25,331 nt of DNA, from the NCBI GenBank assembly GCA_036505875.1, contig DASXSR010000076.1, positions 1 through 25,331 of the forward strand, given 5' to 3'. Position numbers and translations under genes: made by a program. Position 1 is the first letter of the stretch. Each line of letters starts with the position of its first letter. Source of the stretch: Onstottus_A sp036505875 (GTDB lineage Bacteria > Acidobacteriota > Blastocatellia > UBA7656). The notes below the pieces were generated by a model. That model ran no database searches, had not been told where the DNA came from, and saw only the letters and a list, made by a program, of their open reading frames with translations. This document shows positions 8,886 through 16,600 of the stretch, piece after piece.

Positions 8886-9494
8886 TCAATTCTTGTATTT
8901 TCGTATCAGTCCTTTCACCACTCCTTGAATAGTTACGCGGTCCGCAGGCTTCACCACGATCGGCTTATACCGCGGGTTTGCCGGTTCGAGCCTCACTTGA
9001 TCGCGCTCCTTGTAGAAACGCTTCACCGTCGCTTCGCTGCCGTCCACCAGCGCGACAACCATATCCCCGTTGTTAGCCGTTTGCCGAGACTCGACGATGA
9101 TCGCGTCGCCGTCGCGAATCTGCTCGCCGATCATCGAATCGCCTCGCACTCGAAGGGCAAACAACCGCTCTCGTCCCAGGAAATCGCGAGGCGCGCTGAT
9201 GGTTTCGTGGCTGAGAATCGCCTCGATCGGTTGGCCCGCGGCGACAACGCCCAGCAACGGGATTTCCGATTCGTCCGAGGCCGGTTCGTCTCGCACAAGC
9301 TCGATGCCCCGGCTCACGTTGGGAATTCTCCTGATCAAGCCCTCGCTCTCGAGCCCCAGAAGGATGTGATGAACGCTAGCGGGCGAGCTGAGCTTGAACT
9401 GCTTGCCGATCTCAGCCATCGTCGGCGGGACCCCGTGCGCGTCCACGTACCGGCAGAGGTAGTCGAAGATCTGTCGCTGTCTCGGTGTGACCAT
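8886..9494 (-). CDS. lexA: LexA SOS repressor
   Basis: A 202-residue LexA, the usual length. The N-terminal winged helix (TPRQRQIFDYL, then PPTMAEIGKQFKLSS at 23-37) binds the SOS box. The linker leads to the self-cleavage site VVAAGQP, where the Ala86-Gly87 bond is cut on RecA stimulation. The catalytic dyad is Ser120 (in RGDSM) and Lys158 (in ATVKRF). All key residues are present, so the protein should be a functional autoproteolytic repressor. The ATG at 9494 is preceded by GGAGG (bases 9499-9503). Directly upstream is a perfect palindrome (9510-9531), consistent with autorepression. LexA sits between the restriction-modification pair and two small divergent genes. Confidence 0.97.
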   Translation of the reverse strand: MVTPRQRQIFDYLCRYVDAHGVPPTMAEIGKQFKLSSPASVHHILLGLESEGLIRRIPNVSRGIELVRDEPASDESEIPLLGVVAAGQPIEAILSHETISAPRDFLGRERLFALRVRGDSMIGEQIRDGDAIIVESRQTANNGDMVVALVDGSEATVKRFYKERDQVRLEPANPRYKPIVVKPADRVTIQGVVKGLIRKYKN

Positions 9495-9509
9495 TTCACC
9501 TCCATTTGT

Positions 9510-9531
9510 TCGACAAACTTCAGTTTGTCGA
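9510..9531. promoter_or_regulatory. Probable LexA operator (SOS box) of lexA
   Basis: A perfect inverted repeat with 10-bp arms, TCGACAAACT and AGTTTGTCGA, separated by 2 bases, lying 15 bases upstream of the lexA start codon. Position and symmetry fit a LexA autoregulatory site. The sequence differs from the E. coli CTG-N10-CAG box and from the Bacillus-type CGAAC box; SOS boxes vary between phyla. Binding is inferred. Confidence 0.65.
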
Positions 9532-9571
9532 TTCTTCGTTAAGTGAGCGCTCTCGCCAGCCGCACGCCCAC

Positions 9572-9583
9572 AAGCTGAAGCTT
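9572..9583. promoter_or_regulatory. Possible secondary LexA half-strength operator
   Basis: AAGCT-GA-AGCTT is a perfect 5-bp-arm palindrome with a 2-base centre. It has the same architecture as the core of the main lexA palindrome (AAACT-GA-AGTTT read on the minus strand) and differs from it at one symmetric position per arm. The centres are 57 bases apart. Confidence 0.3.
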
Positions 9584-9660
9584 ATCGGACATCTCATTGA
9601 AAATCCATCGAAGATTCTCGAATAGATTCGCGCGATTGTCAAGGAAATAATTATCTCACT

Positions 9661-9709
9661 CTCGAAAATAGTTCTTGACATTGTTATAATATTTTCGTAT
9701 ATTTTCGAG
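9661..9709 (+). promoter_or_regulatory. Near-consensus sigma-70 promoter inside a 10-bp inverted repeat
   Basis: TTGACA (9675-9680), a 17-base spacer and TATATT (9698-9703) make a near-ideal housekeeping promoter reading toward the small genes at 9751. It is enclosed by CTCGAAAATA (9661-9670) and its exact reverse complement TATTTTCGAG (9700-9709). A second direct copy of TATTTTCG lies at 9690-9697. The strong promoter plus symmetric flanking sites suggests repression or activation by a dimeric regulator. Confidence 0.6.
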
Positions 9710-9750
9710 CACCCTCTTGGGCAGGGCAAAGAACTAGAAGGTGAAATGGT

Positions 9751-10065
9751 ATGACTATTCAGCAAGCTATTCGGGCGAGATTGAGGATCGAACCAGGTCG
9801 ACGAGTCAGAACGTTTGGAGGCTGGTGTCGGCGCGATCGCGTGCTTTTGGATGGATTCGAGATTGGAAAGATTCAGACCAGGCGGGCGAGAAGCCGCACG
9901 GAAATCGTGACGATTGCCGCAAGCGGATTTGTTCCGGGCCATAACATCGATTGGCTGGTTGCGGTAACACGCGAGCTTCCGCGAGGTTCGGTCGTGAACA
10001 GGATCGACAGGTCGCGGTCGATGCTGGGTCGGACGGCTGCTTTCTTGCGGCAAAGCGCGGGATGA
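9751..10065 (+). CDS. Small basic hypothetical protein
   Basis: A 104-residue, arginine-rich protein that I do not recognise. It is supported as a gene by a near-consensus promoter 48 bases upstream, by AAGGTG at 9739-9744 about 6 bases before the ATG, and by a 4-base ATGA overlap with the next reading frame. The hydrophobic pattern looks protein-like: RVLLDGFEIGKIQ (about 30-42), EIVTIAASGFVPG (about 51-63) and IDWLVAVTRELP (about 68-79). There is no signal peptide, membrane segment or cysteine motif. It is divergent from lexA (256 bases apart), so SOS co-regulation is possible but unproven. A competing frame beginning with GTG at 9741 is broken by TAA at 9942, so I favour this frame. Existence is moderately supported; function is unknown. 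Confidence 0.5.
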   Translation: MTIQQAIRARLRIEPGRRVRTFGGWCRRDRVLLDGFEIGKIQTRRARSRTEIVTIAASGFVPGHNIDWLVAVTRELPRGSVVNRIDRSRSMLGRTAAFLRQSAG

Positions 10066-10244
10066 CAAGCAAGCAGGCGGATTGTTTCGTGTTACAGGCA
10101 GACGATCAAGCCAAAACGCGAATGGCAAAGCTCGAAGCGTTGGCAGTAGCGGTTGAACGCTGGCTCGCCGATCCCAGGTACGTGACTGAGCAGTTGATGA
10201 TGAAAGCGCTTCGAGAGCTGCGCGAGCTCGATTGCCGGACTTGA
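10062..10244 (+). CDS. Tiny hypothetical protein translationally coupled to the preceding gene
   Basis: A 60-residue open frame whose ATG (10062) overlaps the TGA of the preceding gene in an ATGA junction, the classic sign of translational coupling. The same frame could be extended upstream to a TTG at 9951, but that would lie wholly inside the preceding gene in another frame, so the ATG is preferred. The sequence is predicted to be mostly helical: KTRMAKLEALAVAVERWL (about 19-36), then QLMMKALRELRELD (about 44-57). It has two isolated cysteines. I do not recognise a family. If both small proteins are real they form a two-gene unit, possibly a toxin/antitoxin-like or regulator/partner pair, but nothing in the sequence proves that. 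An EVE gene converges from the other side. Confidence 0.42.
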   Translation: MTSKQADCFVLQADDQAKTRMAKLEALAVAVERWLADPRYVTEQLMMKALRELRELDCRT

Positions 10245-10292
10245 CCGCCCTGCTTCAACTTTGTGGTTGCAGGATTAGCTCCCGCTTAGACA

Positions 10293-10327
10293 CCAAGGGA
10301 TGATGCCAGCCCCCCATTATCCCTTGG
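10293..10327. terminator. Stem-loop between convergent genes, candidate bidirectional terminator
   Basis: Arms CCAAGGGATGATG (10293-10305) and CATTATCCCTTGG (10315-10327) form a 13-bp stem with one G-T wobble and a 9-base C-rich loop. It lies between the stop of the small plus-strand gene and overlaps the stop codon of the convergent EVE gene. It lacks a clear T-tract on either side, so rho-independent activity is uncertain. Confidence 0.42.
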
Positions 10328-10799
10328 CCTTTCCCTTGCCTGATTTGCTTCCCAATTCGCTAATTATCTGGAATTCCCTTTCAGTGACGGGTTGAACCGA
10401 AAGCCGGCTACGCTTCAGCAACACCATGTTTTGCAGGGACTTGTTCTCCCTGATCTCGGGCAGCGTAACAGATCGTCCGAACTTCTTCTTGAACTTCACC
10501 CGCACGCCGTACCAGATTGGATTTGCGGGCGTCGCCTTCGGATCGAAGTGACTGTCGCCAGAGTCAAACTGCGTCGGGTCAGGTTCGGCGAGCGCGCCGA
10601 TTTCCTGAATCCCAACGACGGCCGACGGTTCGGCATTAGAGTGATAGAACAAAGCCTGGTCGCCAACCTTCATTTCCTGCATCAGGTTTCGAGCCTGGTA
10701 GTTCCTCACGCCGTCCCACAGAGTTGTCTTATCGCGCTTTAAATCGTCAATGGAGTACGCGGATGGTTCTGACTTCATCAGCCAATATTTTCGGGCCAT
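10317..10799 (-). CDS. EVE domain protein (THYN1-like)
   Basis: A 160-residue single-domain EVE protein of the PUA/YTH-like superfamily. The family signature is clear: YWLMKSEPSAYSIDDL at 5-20, then LWDGVRNYQARN (27-38), VGDQALFYHSN (45-55), the VVGI strand and NPIWYGVRVKFKKKF (93-107), and a C-terminal LSVQPVTEREFQII. EVE domains form an aromatic pocket that can bind modified bases such as 5-methylcytosine or its derivatives, and human THYN1 is a homologue. The role of standalone bacterial EVE proteins is not settled. The ATG at 10799 is preceded by GGAGA within about 6 bases. It is the last gene of a minus-strand operon (dinB-like, alkD-like, VOC, EVE) and sits near a restriction-modification pair, which makes a role in sensing modified nucleic acid plausible but unproven. 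Confidence 0.93.
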   Translation of the reverse strand: MARKYWLMKSEPSAYSIDDLKRDKTTLWDGVRNYQARNLMQEMKVGDQALFYHSNAEPSAVVGIQEIGALAEPDPTQFDSGDSHFDPKATPANPIWYGVRVKFKKKFGRSVTLPEIRENKSLQNMVLLKRSRLSVQPVTEREFQIISELGSKSGKGKAKG

Positions 10800-10859
10800 A
10801 ACGTTCTCTCCTGATTAACTGCCTGGGGGCCGGTTCCTCTCCATCCGTTCAGCTAATCA

Positions 10860-11210
10860 TTAGTTTGGGTTCTCAATCACACCGATCACATTGCCGAACG
10901 GGTCCATCACCGACGCGACGCGAATCCCTCCGCCGACCTCCTGCACTCCGCTGTGTTCCGAGGCGCCCAGTTCAAGTAGCCGCTTGAATGTAGCCTCGCA
11001 ATCGCTCACATTCCAATAAGCGGTCACACCGCCAGCGCCGGTGACGCCAGTCATGTCCGGATCGAGTCCCAGCTCAAAGCCGCCGACGTCGAAGCCCACA
11101 TAATAAGGCTGAGCGAAATAAGGTTCCTTCTCCAATACCGAGGCGTACCATTTCTTCGCCTTGTCCAAATCGTTTACGTGATAGATCACGGTTCTCAGTC
11201 CCTGGAACAT
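10860..11210 (-). CDS. VOC (glyoxalase/bleomycin-resistance) family protein
   Basis: A 116-residue vicinal-oxygen-chelate protein made of the usual two beta-alpha-beta-beta-beta modules. The first opens with LRTVIYHVNDLDKAKKWYASVL (5-26), with H11 in the first metal-ligand position; the GGFELGLD strand (43-50) provides E46. The second module ends with DPFGNVIGVIENPN, with E113 in the final ligand position. Such proteins act as lyases, dioxygenases, or drug-binding proteins, and the substrate cannot be read from sequence. The ATG at 11210 has GGAGG 6 bases upstream. It starts 22 bases after the alkD-like gene and ends 60 bases before the EVE gene, so it is probably co-transcribed with both. 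Its association with repair genes fits an electrophile- or alkylation-defence unit, by inference. Confidence 0.9.
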   Translation of the reverse strand: MFQGLRTVIYHVNDLDKAKKWYASVLEKEPYFAQPYYVGFDVGGFELGLDPDMTGVTGAGGVTAYWNVSDCEATFKRLLELGASEHSGVQEVGGGIRVASVMDPFGNVIGVIENPN

Positions 11211-11232
11211 TTCCGCCTCCCGATAGAAGAAA

Positions 11233-11925
11233 TCAGCGAGCAGCTTTCATCTTAGGGTTCTTGAGCCCGGTTGTCAGCTTGTTACGGACTTCCCTCGCCA
11301 CTCTTGCCGCGATCACGCGCCGATGCTGATCGAGAAAATCGCTCACGGCGTTCGAGTCGCGCTTGGACAATTCACGAAGCGCCCACGACATCGCTTTTAC
11401 AACCACATCATCGCGATCTTCAAGCAGCATCCTGCAAACTTCAAGCGTGCGGCTAGTGTCGCCGTTTCCTCCTCGAGCCTTGCTGTTCAAGGGTACGGTG
11501 CTGACTAATGCTGCGCGACGCCACCAACGGTCCTTCGAGCGTGCCCAACGATGAATCAAGCTGTCCTTCACTTGGCGTTCGCGCCACGCAGGTCCTGCAA
11601 GGTAGCAAGCGAACATATCCACCGCGCCCCAGCTCCCGATACCTCGGCCAAATTGCCTTAGATCCTTCTCGCTCAGACTGCCAAGCGCAGAACGATGCTT
11701 GCAGACAAGCTCGTAAGCTACGAATCGATGCTCGAAGGTGTTGTGCTCAAAGAGTCTCAACGCAACCTCGACAACGAGGCGCGGAGGCGATTTCAAAAGC
11801 CGCTTCGAGAATTCGCGTCGAAGCGCCCTGATGCTCTCGGTGGTGAAGCTTTCAAGAAGAAAGATTCGCCCGGAGAATTCTTCTGCCAGTGTGTCTGCGT
11901 TCTCTAGGGGATCAGCCACTTGCAC
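11233..11925 (-). CDS. AlkD-like DNA alkylation repair protein
   Basis: A 230-residue all-helical HEAT-like repeat protein of the AlkD/AlkC DNA glycosylase family, which excises alkylated bases without flipping them out. Key residues align with Bacillus AlkD: W99 and D103 within SWGAVD (equivalent to W109 and D113), the SKDRWWRRAALVS block (130-142), and W181 in VVVKAMSWALRE (174-185, equivalent to W187). The C-terminal KxKxAAR-type basic tail may contact DNA. The start codon appears to be GTG at 11925, immediately after the TAG of the upstream DinB-like gene, with G-rich GGAGTGGGG inside that gene's end as a ribosome site. The zero-base spacing indicates translational coupling. Family assignment is strong; glycosylase substrate range is not determined. 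Confidence 0.92.
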   Translation of the reverse strand: MQVADPLENADTLAEEFSGRIFLLESFTTESIRALRREFSKRLLKSPPRLVVEVALRLFEHNTFEHRFVAYELVCKHRSALGSLSEKDLRQFGRGIGSWGAVDMFACYLAGPAWRERQVKDSLIHRWARSKDRWWRRAALVSTVPLNSKARGGNGDTSRTLEVCRMLLEDRDDVVVKAMSWALRELSKRDSNAVSDFLDQHRRVIAARVAREVRNKLTTGLKNPKMKAAR

Positions 11926-12399
11926 CTATCGCACACCCCACTCCCAGATTCCGTAAGCGATCTTCTTGTCGAGCGTGTGCTTCGATTGCTTGAGCGCTAG
12001 CGCGATCTGGCCGCGATGATGCGATTCGTGGGCGAGAACGTAACCGAGAAAAGCCGTCACGTGCGGCTTGAAGCCTTTTACCTTGCCCTCGGCGGCTGCC
12101 TTCTTGAATAGCGCTTCCATCGCCTTGCCGGATTCCTTCAAAGACCGAGCCAGGAGCTTCTTGTCCGCGGCGATTTCTTTTTCGACCTTGTCGATGCCTT
12201 CCATGAACTCAGGTCCGGAGACTTTGAGCCACATTAATCGAACGTTGTGGAGATGCGCGAACTGCTGCGCGACGGTTCGGCCTTTTGAAGCAGATACGTC
12301 ATTCAAAGCCTCAGCAGGAATGGCGTCGAGCATGAACAGGTTGATCCGGTTGTTGATGTTCCAGGTGTCGAGGATTTCTTTTTCAGGACCGAGACTCAT
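11926..12399 (-). CDS. DinB-like (DfsB/YfiT-type) four-helix protein
   Basis: A 157-residue DinB/YfiT superfamily four-helix-bundle protein; this is not the polymerase IV DinB of E. coli. Members bind a metal through three histidines, and many are damage-induced or act as thiol-dependent transferases. Visible elements are TWNINNRINLFML (helix 1, 12-24), RTVAQQFAHLHNVRLMWL (41-58) carrying H49/H51, and VLAHESHHRGQI (121-132) carrying H124 and H128. An upstream in-frame GTG at 12441 would add 14 residues. I prefer the ATG at 12399 because GAAGGGAAG lies 9 bases ahead of it and no ribosome site precedes the GTG. It is the first gene of a four-gene minus-strand operon followed directly by the alkD-like gene, which supports a role in coping with alkylating or electrophilic stress. 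Confidence 0.9.
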   Translation of the reverse strand: MSLGPEKEILDTWNINNRINLFMLDAIPAEALNDVSASKGRTVAQQFAHLHNVRLMWLKVSGPEFMEGIDKVEKEIAADKKLLARSLKESGKAMEALFKKAAAEGKVKGFKPHVTAFLGYVLAHESHHRGQIALALKQSKHTLDKKIAYGIWEWGVR

Positions 12400-12520
12400 T
12401 CTTTCATACTTCCCTTCAAGAATCTGAGAAACACCAATCACTTCTACAGGGGAATTGCAGTGACGTGCAAGTCGCTCCGAACCGATTTTGGCGGACCAAG
12501 CTTGAATGGCTCTCGAATCA

Positions 12521-12542
12521 GCACGTATAGTTGCCTACGTGC
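12521..12542. promoter_or_regulatory. 7-bp inverted repeat in the divergent spacer
   Basis: GCACGTA and TACGTGC are perfect inverted arms around 8 bases. They lie in the 282-base spacer between the divergent DinB-like operon and the lipoprotein gene, a suitable position for an operator of either. No convincing -35/-10 pair was seen in this spacer. Confidence 0.25.
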
Positions 12543-12681
12543 GACACGTGAGATCCTATGGGTAACGCCCGTGGGATTTGCCTGCACATATCGAGGCGCA
12601 CAACAACCACCGTGCGTTGCGTTTAACCAGAGATAAAAGACGAGCCCACGGCCGGAAACGCGAAAAGATAAAGGAGACCCA

Positions 12682-13458
12682 ATGAGCAATCAAGCTTTCG
12701 CCTCGGAACTAGAAGTGGGCATCCGCCCGCTTGTCTTCGAGACACCATGCCGCGCGCGAGCCAGCAAAGTGAAGCGAGCCATTTGCCAAGGCTCGCTATT
12801 GATTCTGCTGCTGACGACCGGCTGCAACCCGTCGCAAACCCTCTTCCAGTCGAACTTCGACGCGACTGCCATCGATCAGCCGCCGGCGCATCAGCAGGCT
12901 GTCGGCACAGTAACAATCGACGGAGGCGTCCGCGTCGCCGCGATTCCCGACACGAATTCGAAAGGGGTCCGGTTCAGCCGTATCAGTGGCTCAAACGATG
13001 CTGTGCTTCACTGTAACCTGTCGCAGGCTCCGGGCGATAGCACCTATGTATTCTCGACTCTTCTATTCTTCCCTTCGGGAAGCGGCGGCCTTGTGACGAT
13101 TCAGTTCGAAAAGGCCGGTGGAGGGGAGCGTTTCCTGCATCTCGACATTTTTCCTGGCTGCAAGGCTGATGACCCTCGTGGCTGCTTTCGTATTGATGAC
13201 GACAACAGCAGACTTTTCGGAAAATACCAGCTAGACCAGGTCTTCATCTTACAAGTCACCCTGAACATTAATGCATCGTCGCCAAGCGCACATGTAGTGA
13301 TTTCCGGCGCCGGCGCGTCGGGTGAGGCAGACCGCACCGTGAGTCCCGAATTGCTTACAATAGCGCGACAGTTTGGCGCGGTTAGAATATCGTCGGGTCT
13401 AGAGGCTGACGTATCAACGTTTTTCGCTACAAACATTGTTGTCACGCGCAAATCGTAA
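12682..13458 (+). CDS. Lipoprotein with a predicted beta-sandwich domain; probable gene-cassette cargo
   Basis: A 258-residue exported protein of unknown function. A hydrophobic stretch GSLLILLLTTG (37-47) is followed by C48, a lipobox-like site. The mature part begins NPSQTLFQSNFD and is rich in alternating strands, for example HVVISGAG and QFGAVRISSG, consistent with a jelly-roll-like beta sandwich. Cysteines near HCNLS and in FPGCK...GCF may form disulfides. The ATG at 12682 has a strong AAGGAG 5 bases upstream, but gives an odd 36-residue preface before the hydrophobic core. A GTG at 12769 would give a textbook lipoprotein leader (MKRAICQG...), but lacks a ribosome site. An attC-like site begins 69 bases after the stop, and the gene has its own orientation among minus-strand neighbours. 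Both suggest it arrived as an integron cassette. Confidence 0.78.
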   Translation: MSNQAFASELEVGIRPLVFETPCRARASKVKRAICQGSLLILLLTTGCNPSQTLFQSNFDATAIDQPPAHQQAVGTVTIDGGVRVAAIPDTNSKGVRFSRISGSNDAVLHCNLSQAPGDSTYVFSTLLFFPSGSGGLVTIQFEKAGGGERFLHLDIFPGCKADDPRGCFRIDDDNSRLFGKYQLDQVFILQVTLNINASSPSAHVVISGAGASGEADRTVSPELLTIARQFGAVRISSGLEADVSTFFATNIVVTRKS

Positions 13459-13527
13459 TGCAGCCTCGCTGGTGCGGGTTTCTTCGCGCTCGATCCTCGG
13501 CGATGCGCAAGTTCCAGTAAACACGCA

Positions 13528-13587
13528 GCCGAACAAGCGGTTGGAGATGACTGCAAAATGCGCAGCATCTCAACCGCAGCGTTAGTC
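13528..13587 (+). other. attC-like integron recombination site
   Basis: A 60-base element with attC architecture, in the orientation expected for the preceding plus-strand gene. The outer boxes are GCCGAAC (13528-13534, R''-like) and GTTAGTC (13581-13587, R'-like, consensus GTTRRRY with one mismatch). After short unpaired spacers (AA and AGC), GCGGTTGGAGATG (13537-13549) pairs with CATCTCAACCGC (13566-13577), leaving one bulged G. After a second unpaired A, CTGC pairs with GCAG around a 7-base loop. Paired arms with single extrahelical bases, and the AACAAG and GCGTTAG ends, are typical of environmental attC sites. No integrase gene is visible. The same hairpin could also act as a terminator between the convergent lipoprotein and S41 genes. 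Confidence 0.6.
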
Positions 13588-13622
13588 TGGCAGTCTCCAA
13601 ATTGGGTCTTCTCGCCCTCGAC

Positions 13623-16600
13623 CTATTTCACCTTAACCGGGTAAGGCGGGCGAGTCGCCTTCGCAGGCGGATTCTTCTTCAACTCCTCCATCACCACTTG
13701 AATTGCTCTTTCGAGTTGCGGGTCGTGCCCGCTCATCACCTCCGCCGGCGTTTGCTCCACTTCGATGTCAGGCGGAACGCCGACGTTCTCAACCGTCCAG
13801 CCCTCTTCGGGAGTCCAGATCGCGAGATTGGGCGCGGTAACCACAGCCCCGTCCATCAATATCGGGAATCCGAGAGTCCCAACCAGCCCGCCCCAGGTGC
13901 GTTTGCCGATCAATTTGCCGACACCGAACTTGCGAAACATCCACGGTAACAAGTCGCCACCTGAACCTGCGGTCTCATCGATCAGCATTACCTTCGGTCC
14001 TTGAATCGAAGCAGTGGGAGTCTTCAGGTCTGCGCCATAGCGCATCGCCCAATACGCGCCTAGCGGTCGGCGAAGAATGTCGATGTAGTAATCGGCAACT
14101 TGTCCGCCGCCGTTGAAACGTTCATCGACGATGATTGCTTCCTTGTACGACTGAGGATAGAAGTACCGTTTGAAGTATGTGTGCCCGAGCGTCGAAGTGT
14201 TCGGCACGTAGACATACGCGACTCTTCCACCGGTTGCCTCGTCAACTTTCTTCAAATTTCCTTCAACCCAGTCCCGATTGCGAAGCGCGCCCTCGTTGGG
14301 AATCGGCACTACCGACAACGTTCGCGAGCCGGTTCCGTCAGGGTTCGGGCCGACCGTGATTTCGATGATCTTGCCGGCAGTGTTCTCGAATAAGCTGTAG
14401 AGGTTCGTCGGCGGCCGCAAGTCCTGGCCCCGAACCGCTAGCAAGTACTCGCCTGCTTTAACGTCGACGCCCGGCTCGGTGAGAGGCGCGCGCAGCTCCG
14501 GATTCCAGTTCAAGCCGCCGTAGACTTTCTTGAAACGGTAGCGTCCGTTCTCGATTGAGTAGTCCGCACCCAACAGTCCGCCTGGCACGTTCTTCGGTTC
14601 GACAAATTGATCGCCGCCTCCCACTCGGTGGTGCCCGACTGAGAGCTCACTGCACATCCATTGGATCACGCGGTTCAGATCGCCGCGAGTTGCGACGTGG
14701 GGAAGAAAGATCGAGTACTTCTCGCGCATCGCCTTCCAATCGGCGCCGTGATAGTTGGTCGCGTAGAAGTAATCGCGATTGATCCGCCACGCCTCGTTGA
14801 ACATTTGATTCCACTCGGCGCGCGGGTCGATGTGAACCTCGATCGCTTCCGTGTTGATCTTGCCTGCGCCGGGCTGCGGCTTCGGTGTGACCGCGACGAT
14901 TCCCCACGAGTTCCCGGAAACGTACAGCACCTTTTTCTTGTCCGCTGAAAGTTCGTAGTCTGTGACTCCTGGCATAAACGCTTCATCTTTGCGCTTGTTA
15001 AGATCGTACTGATGCAACGTCGTGGGCGGCGGTCCTTGTGGTTGACCAAACGCTACCGGGGCCGGCGCGAAGGGCGCTTCTATGTAATAAAACTGACCGG
15101 CAGCCCCGGCTTGAAGGTTGCGGTAATTGCCCGCCGGAATCGAGATCGCGAGGATGCGATGATTGATCCCATCGAAATCAATCGAGAAAGGCTCAGGCGC
15201 GGGCTTCTGCTGATCGCGCGGTCTCTCCTCTTTCTGAATTCCCTTCTCTTCATCGCTCTCCTTGGCAAGCGGATTTGGAAGGTTCTTCCTAAGCACCGCT
15301 AGATAAATCGACCGCGTGGCGCGCATGTCAGCGTTCGACATCGAGAACCAATCCTTCACCGGGCCGGCATCAGTCGACCCGAAGAAGTAGAGATACTTGC
15401 CGCTCTCGTCGAAGACCGGCTCGCTAACTTCGCTCAGGCCGTCGGTGATCGCAAACGATTTGTCCTGGTCGATTGAATAAGCGTACACCGCTTGAATGTA
15501 CGCCTTGGTGCTGAGCGTGTACGAGATCCACTTCGAATCCGGCGACCAGATGTGATGCATCGTCTTCCCTGTGGCCGGGCCGTAAAGATATTCGGAAGCG
15601 ACCTTCTTGGGAGCACCCGTTTTAACGTCTAGCCAGTACAAAGTGCGAGAGTTGTCGGCGTAAGAAATCTTCTGACTGTCGGGCGACCAGACAGGCACAT
15701 CGTAGAAGCCCGAGCCGTTGAGCTTGATCTTTCGCACATCGCCTTTGCCGTCCTGGCTGCGAATATGAAGCTCGTATTCACCAGATTCATCCGAGAAGTA
15801 TGCGATTGACTTTCCGTCAGGCGACCAAACCGGCGAACGCTCGTGTACGCCGGGCGTGTTAGTCAGATTACGCGCGTCGCCTTTCTCCGCAGGCACGGTG
15901 ACGATCTCGCCTCGAAACTCGAATGCGGCTCGGGCGCCAGTCGGCGAGATCGACGAACTCCGAATCCACCTCGTTCCTTTTACGAAACGCGTTCGAGTCT
16001 CAGCGAGGTCTGCTGCAACGCCAATCGTGAGCTTCGCGGTGTGCGCTGTCTTAGGATCGAAGATGTGAAGATAGCCGGCTTGCTCGTAGATGATCTGCCC
16101 GCCGCCTGATGAAGCGGCCAGCACTGGAAAGTCTTTATGCGAGGTGATCTGCTTGATCGCGTTCGTCTTGGTGTCAAATGAAAACAGATTGAATTCGCCG
16201 TTGCGATCAGAGCGAAAATAAATCGTGTCGCCCATCCACATCGCATCCACGTCATTGCACCTGCCTTCCGGTTGCGGGATCTTTTGTGTCGACTTATCGC
16301 TGAAGCGGAATAGCGTGATGACCGAATGCGTGCCGCCGCGATAATGCTTCCATTGATTGAAGGCTTCGTAAATTGGATTGTAAGCTAGCCGGCTGCCGTC
16401 AGGTGAATAAGTCGCCTCATTAGCATTGGGCGGCCCAACTGGCTCTTCGACCCCGCCTTTAACCGGCACTGTGTAGAGCTGAGTGTACCGGTTAGAAAAG
16501 ACCGCTCGTGGCGATGTAAACAAGACAGCCGAGCCGTCAGGCGTAAAGCATTGCACGGTGTCTGGTCCGGGGTGCCAGGTCAATCGCGTCGGCACTCCGC

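Noticed and set aside
9741..9944. Alternative GTG-started frame for the first small gene
   Set aside because: Stops at TAA after 67 codons, and only the ATG frame at 9751 makes the ATGA junction.
9520..10128. 202-codon minus-strand frame opposite the small genes
   Set aside because: Covers the lexA operator and the strong plus-strand promoter, and its composition is rich in Ser/Pro/Arg as expected for a reverse-frame shadow.
12600..12640. GTGCGTTGCGT upstream of the lipoprotein gene as the other cassette boundary
   Set aside because: The GTTGCGT box has one mismatch, and there is no stem or partner box at the right distance.
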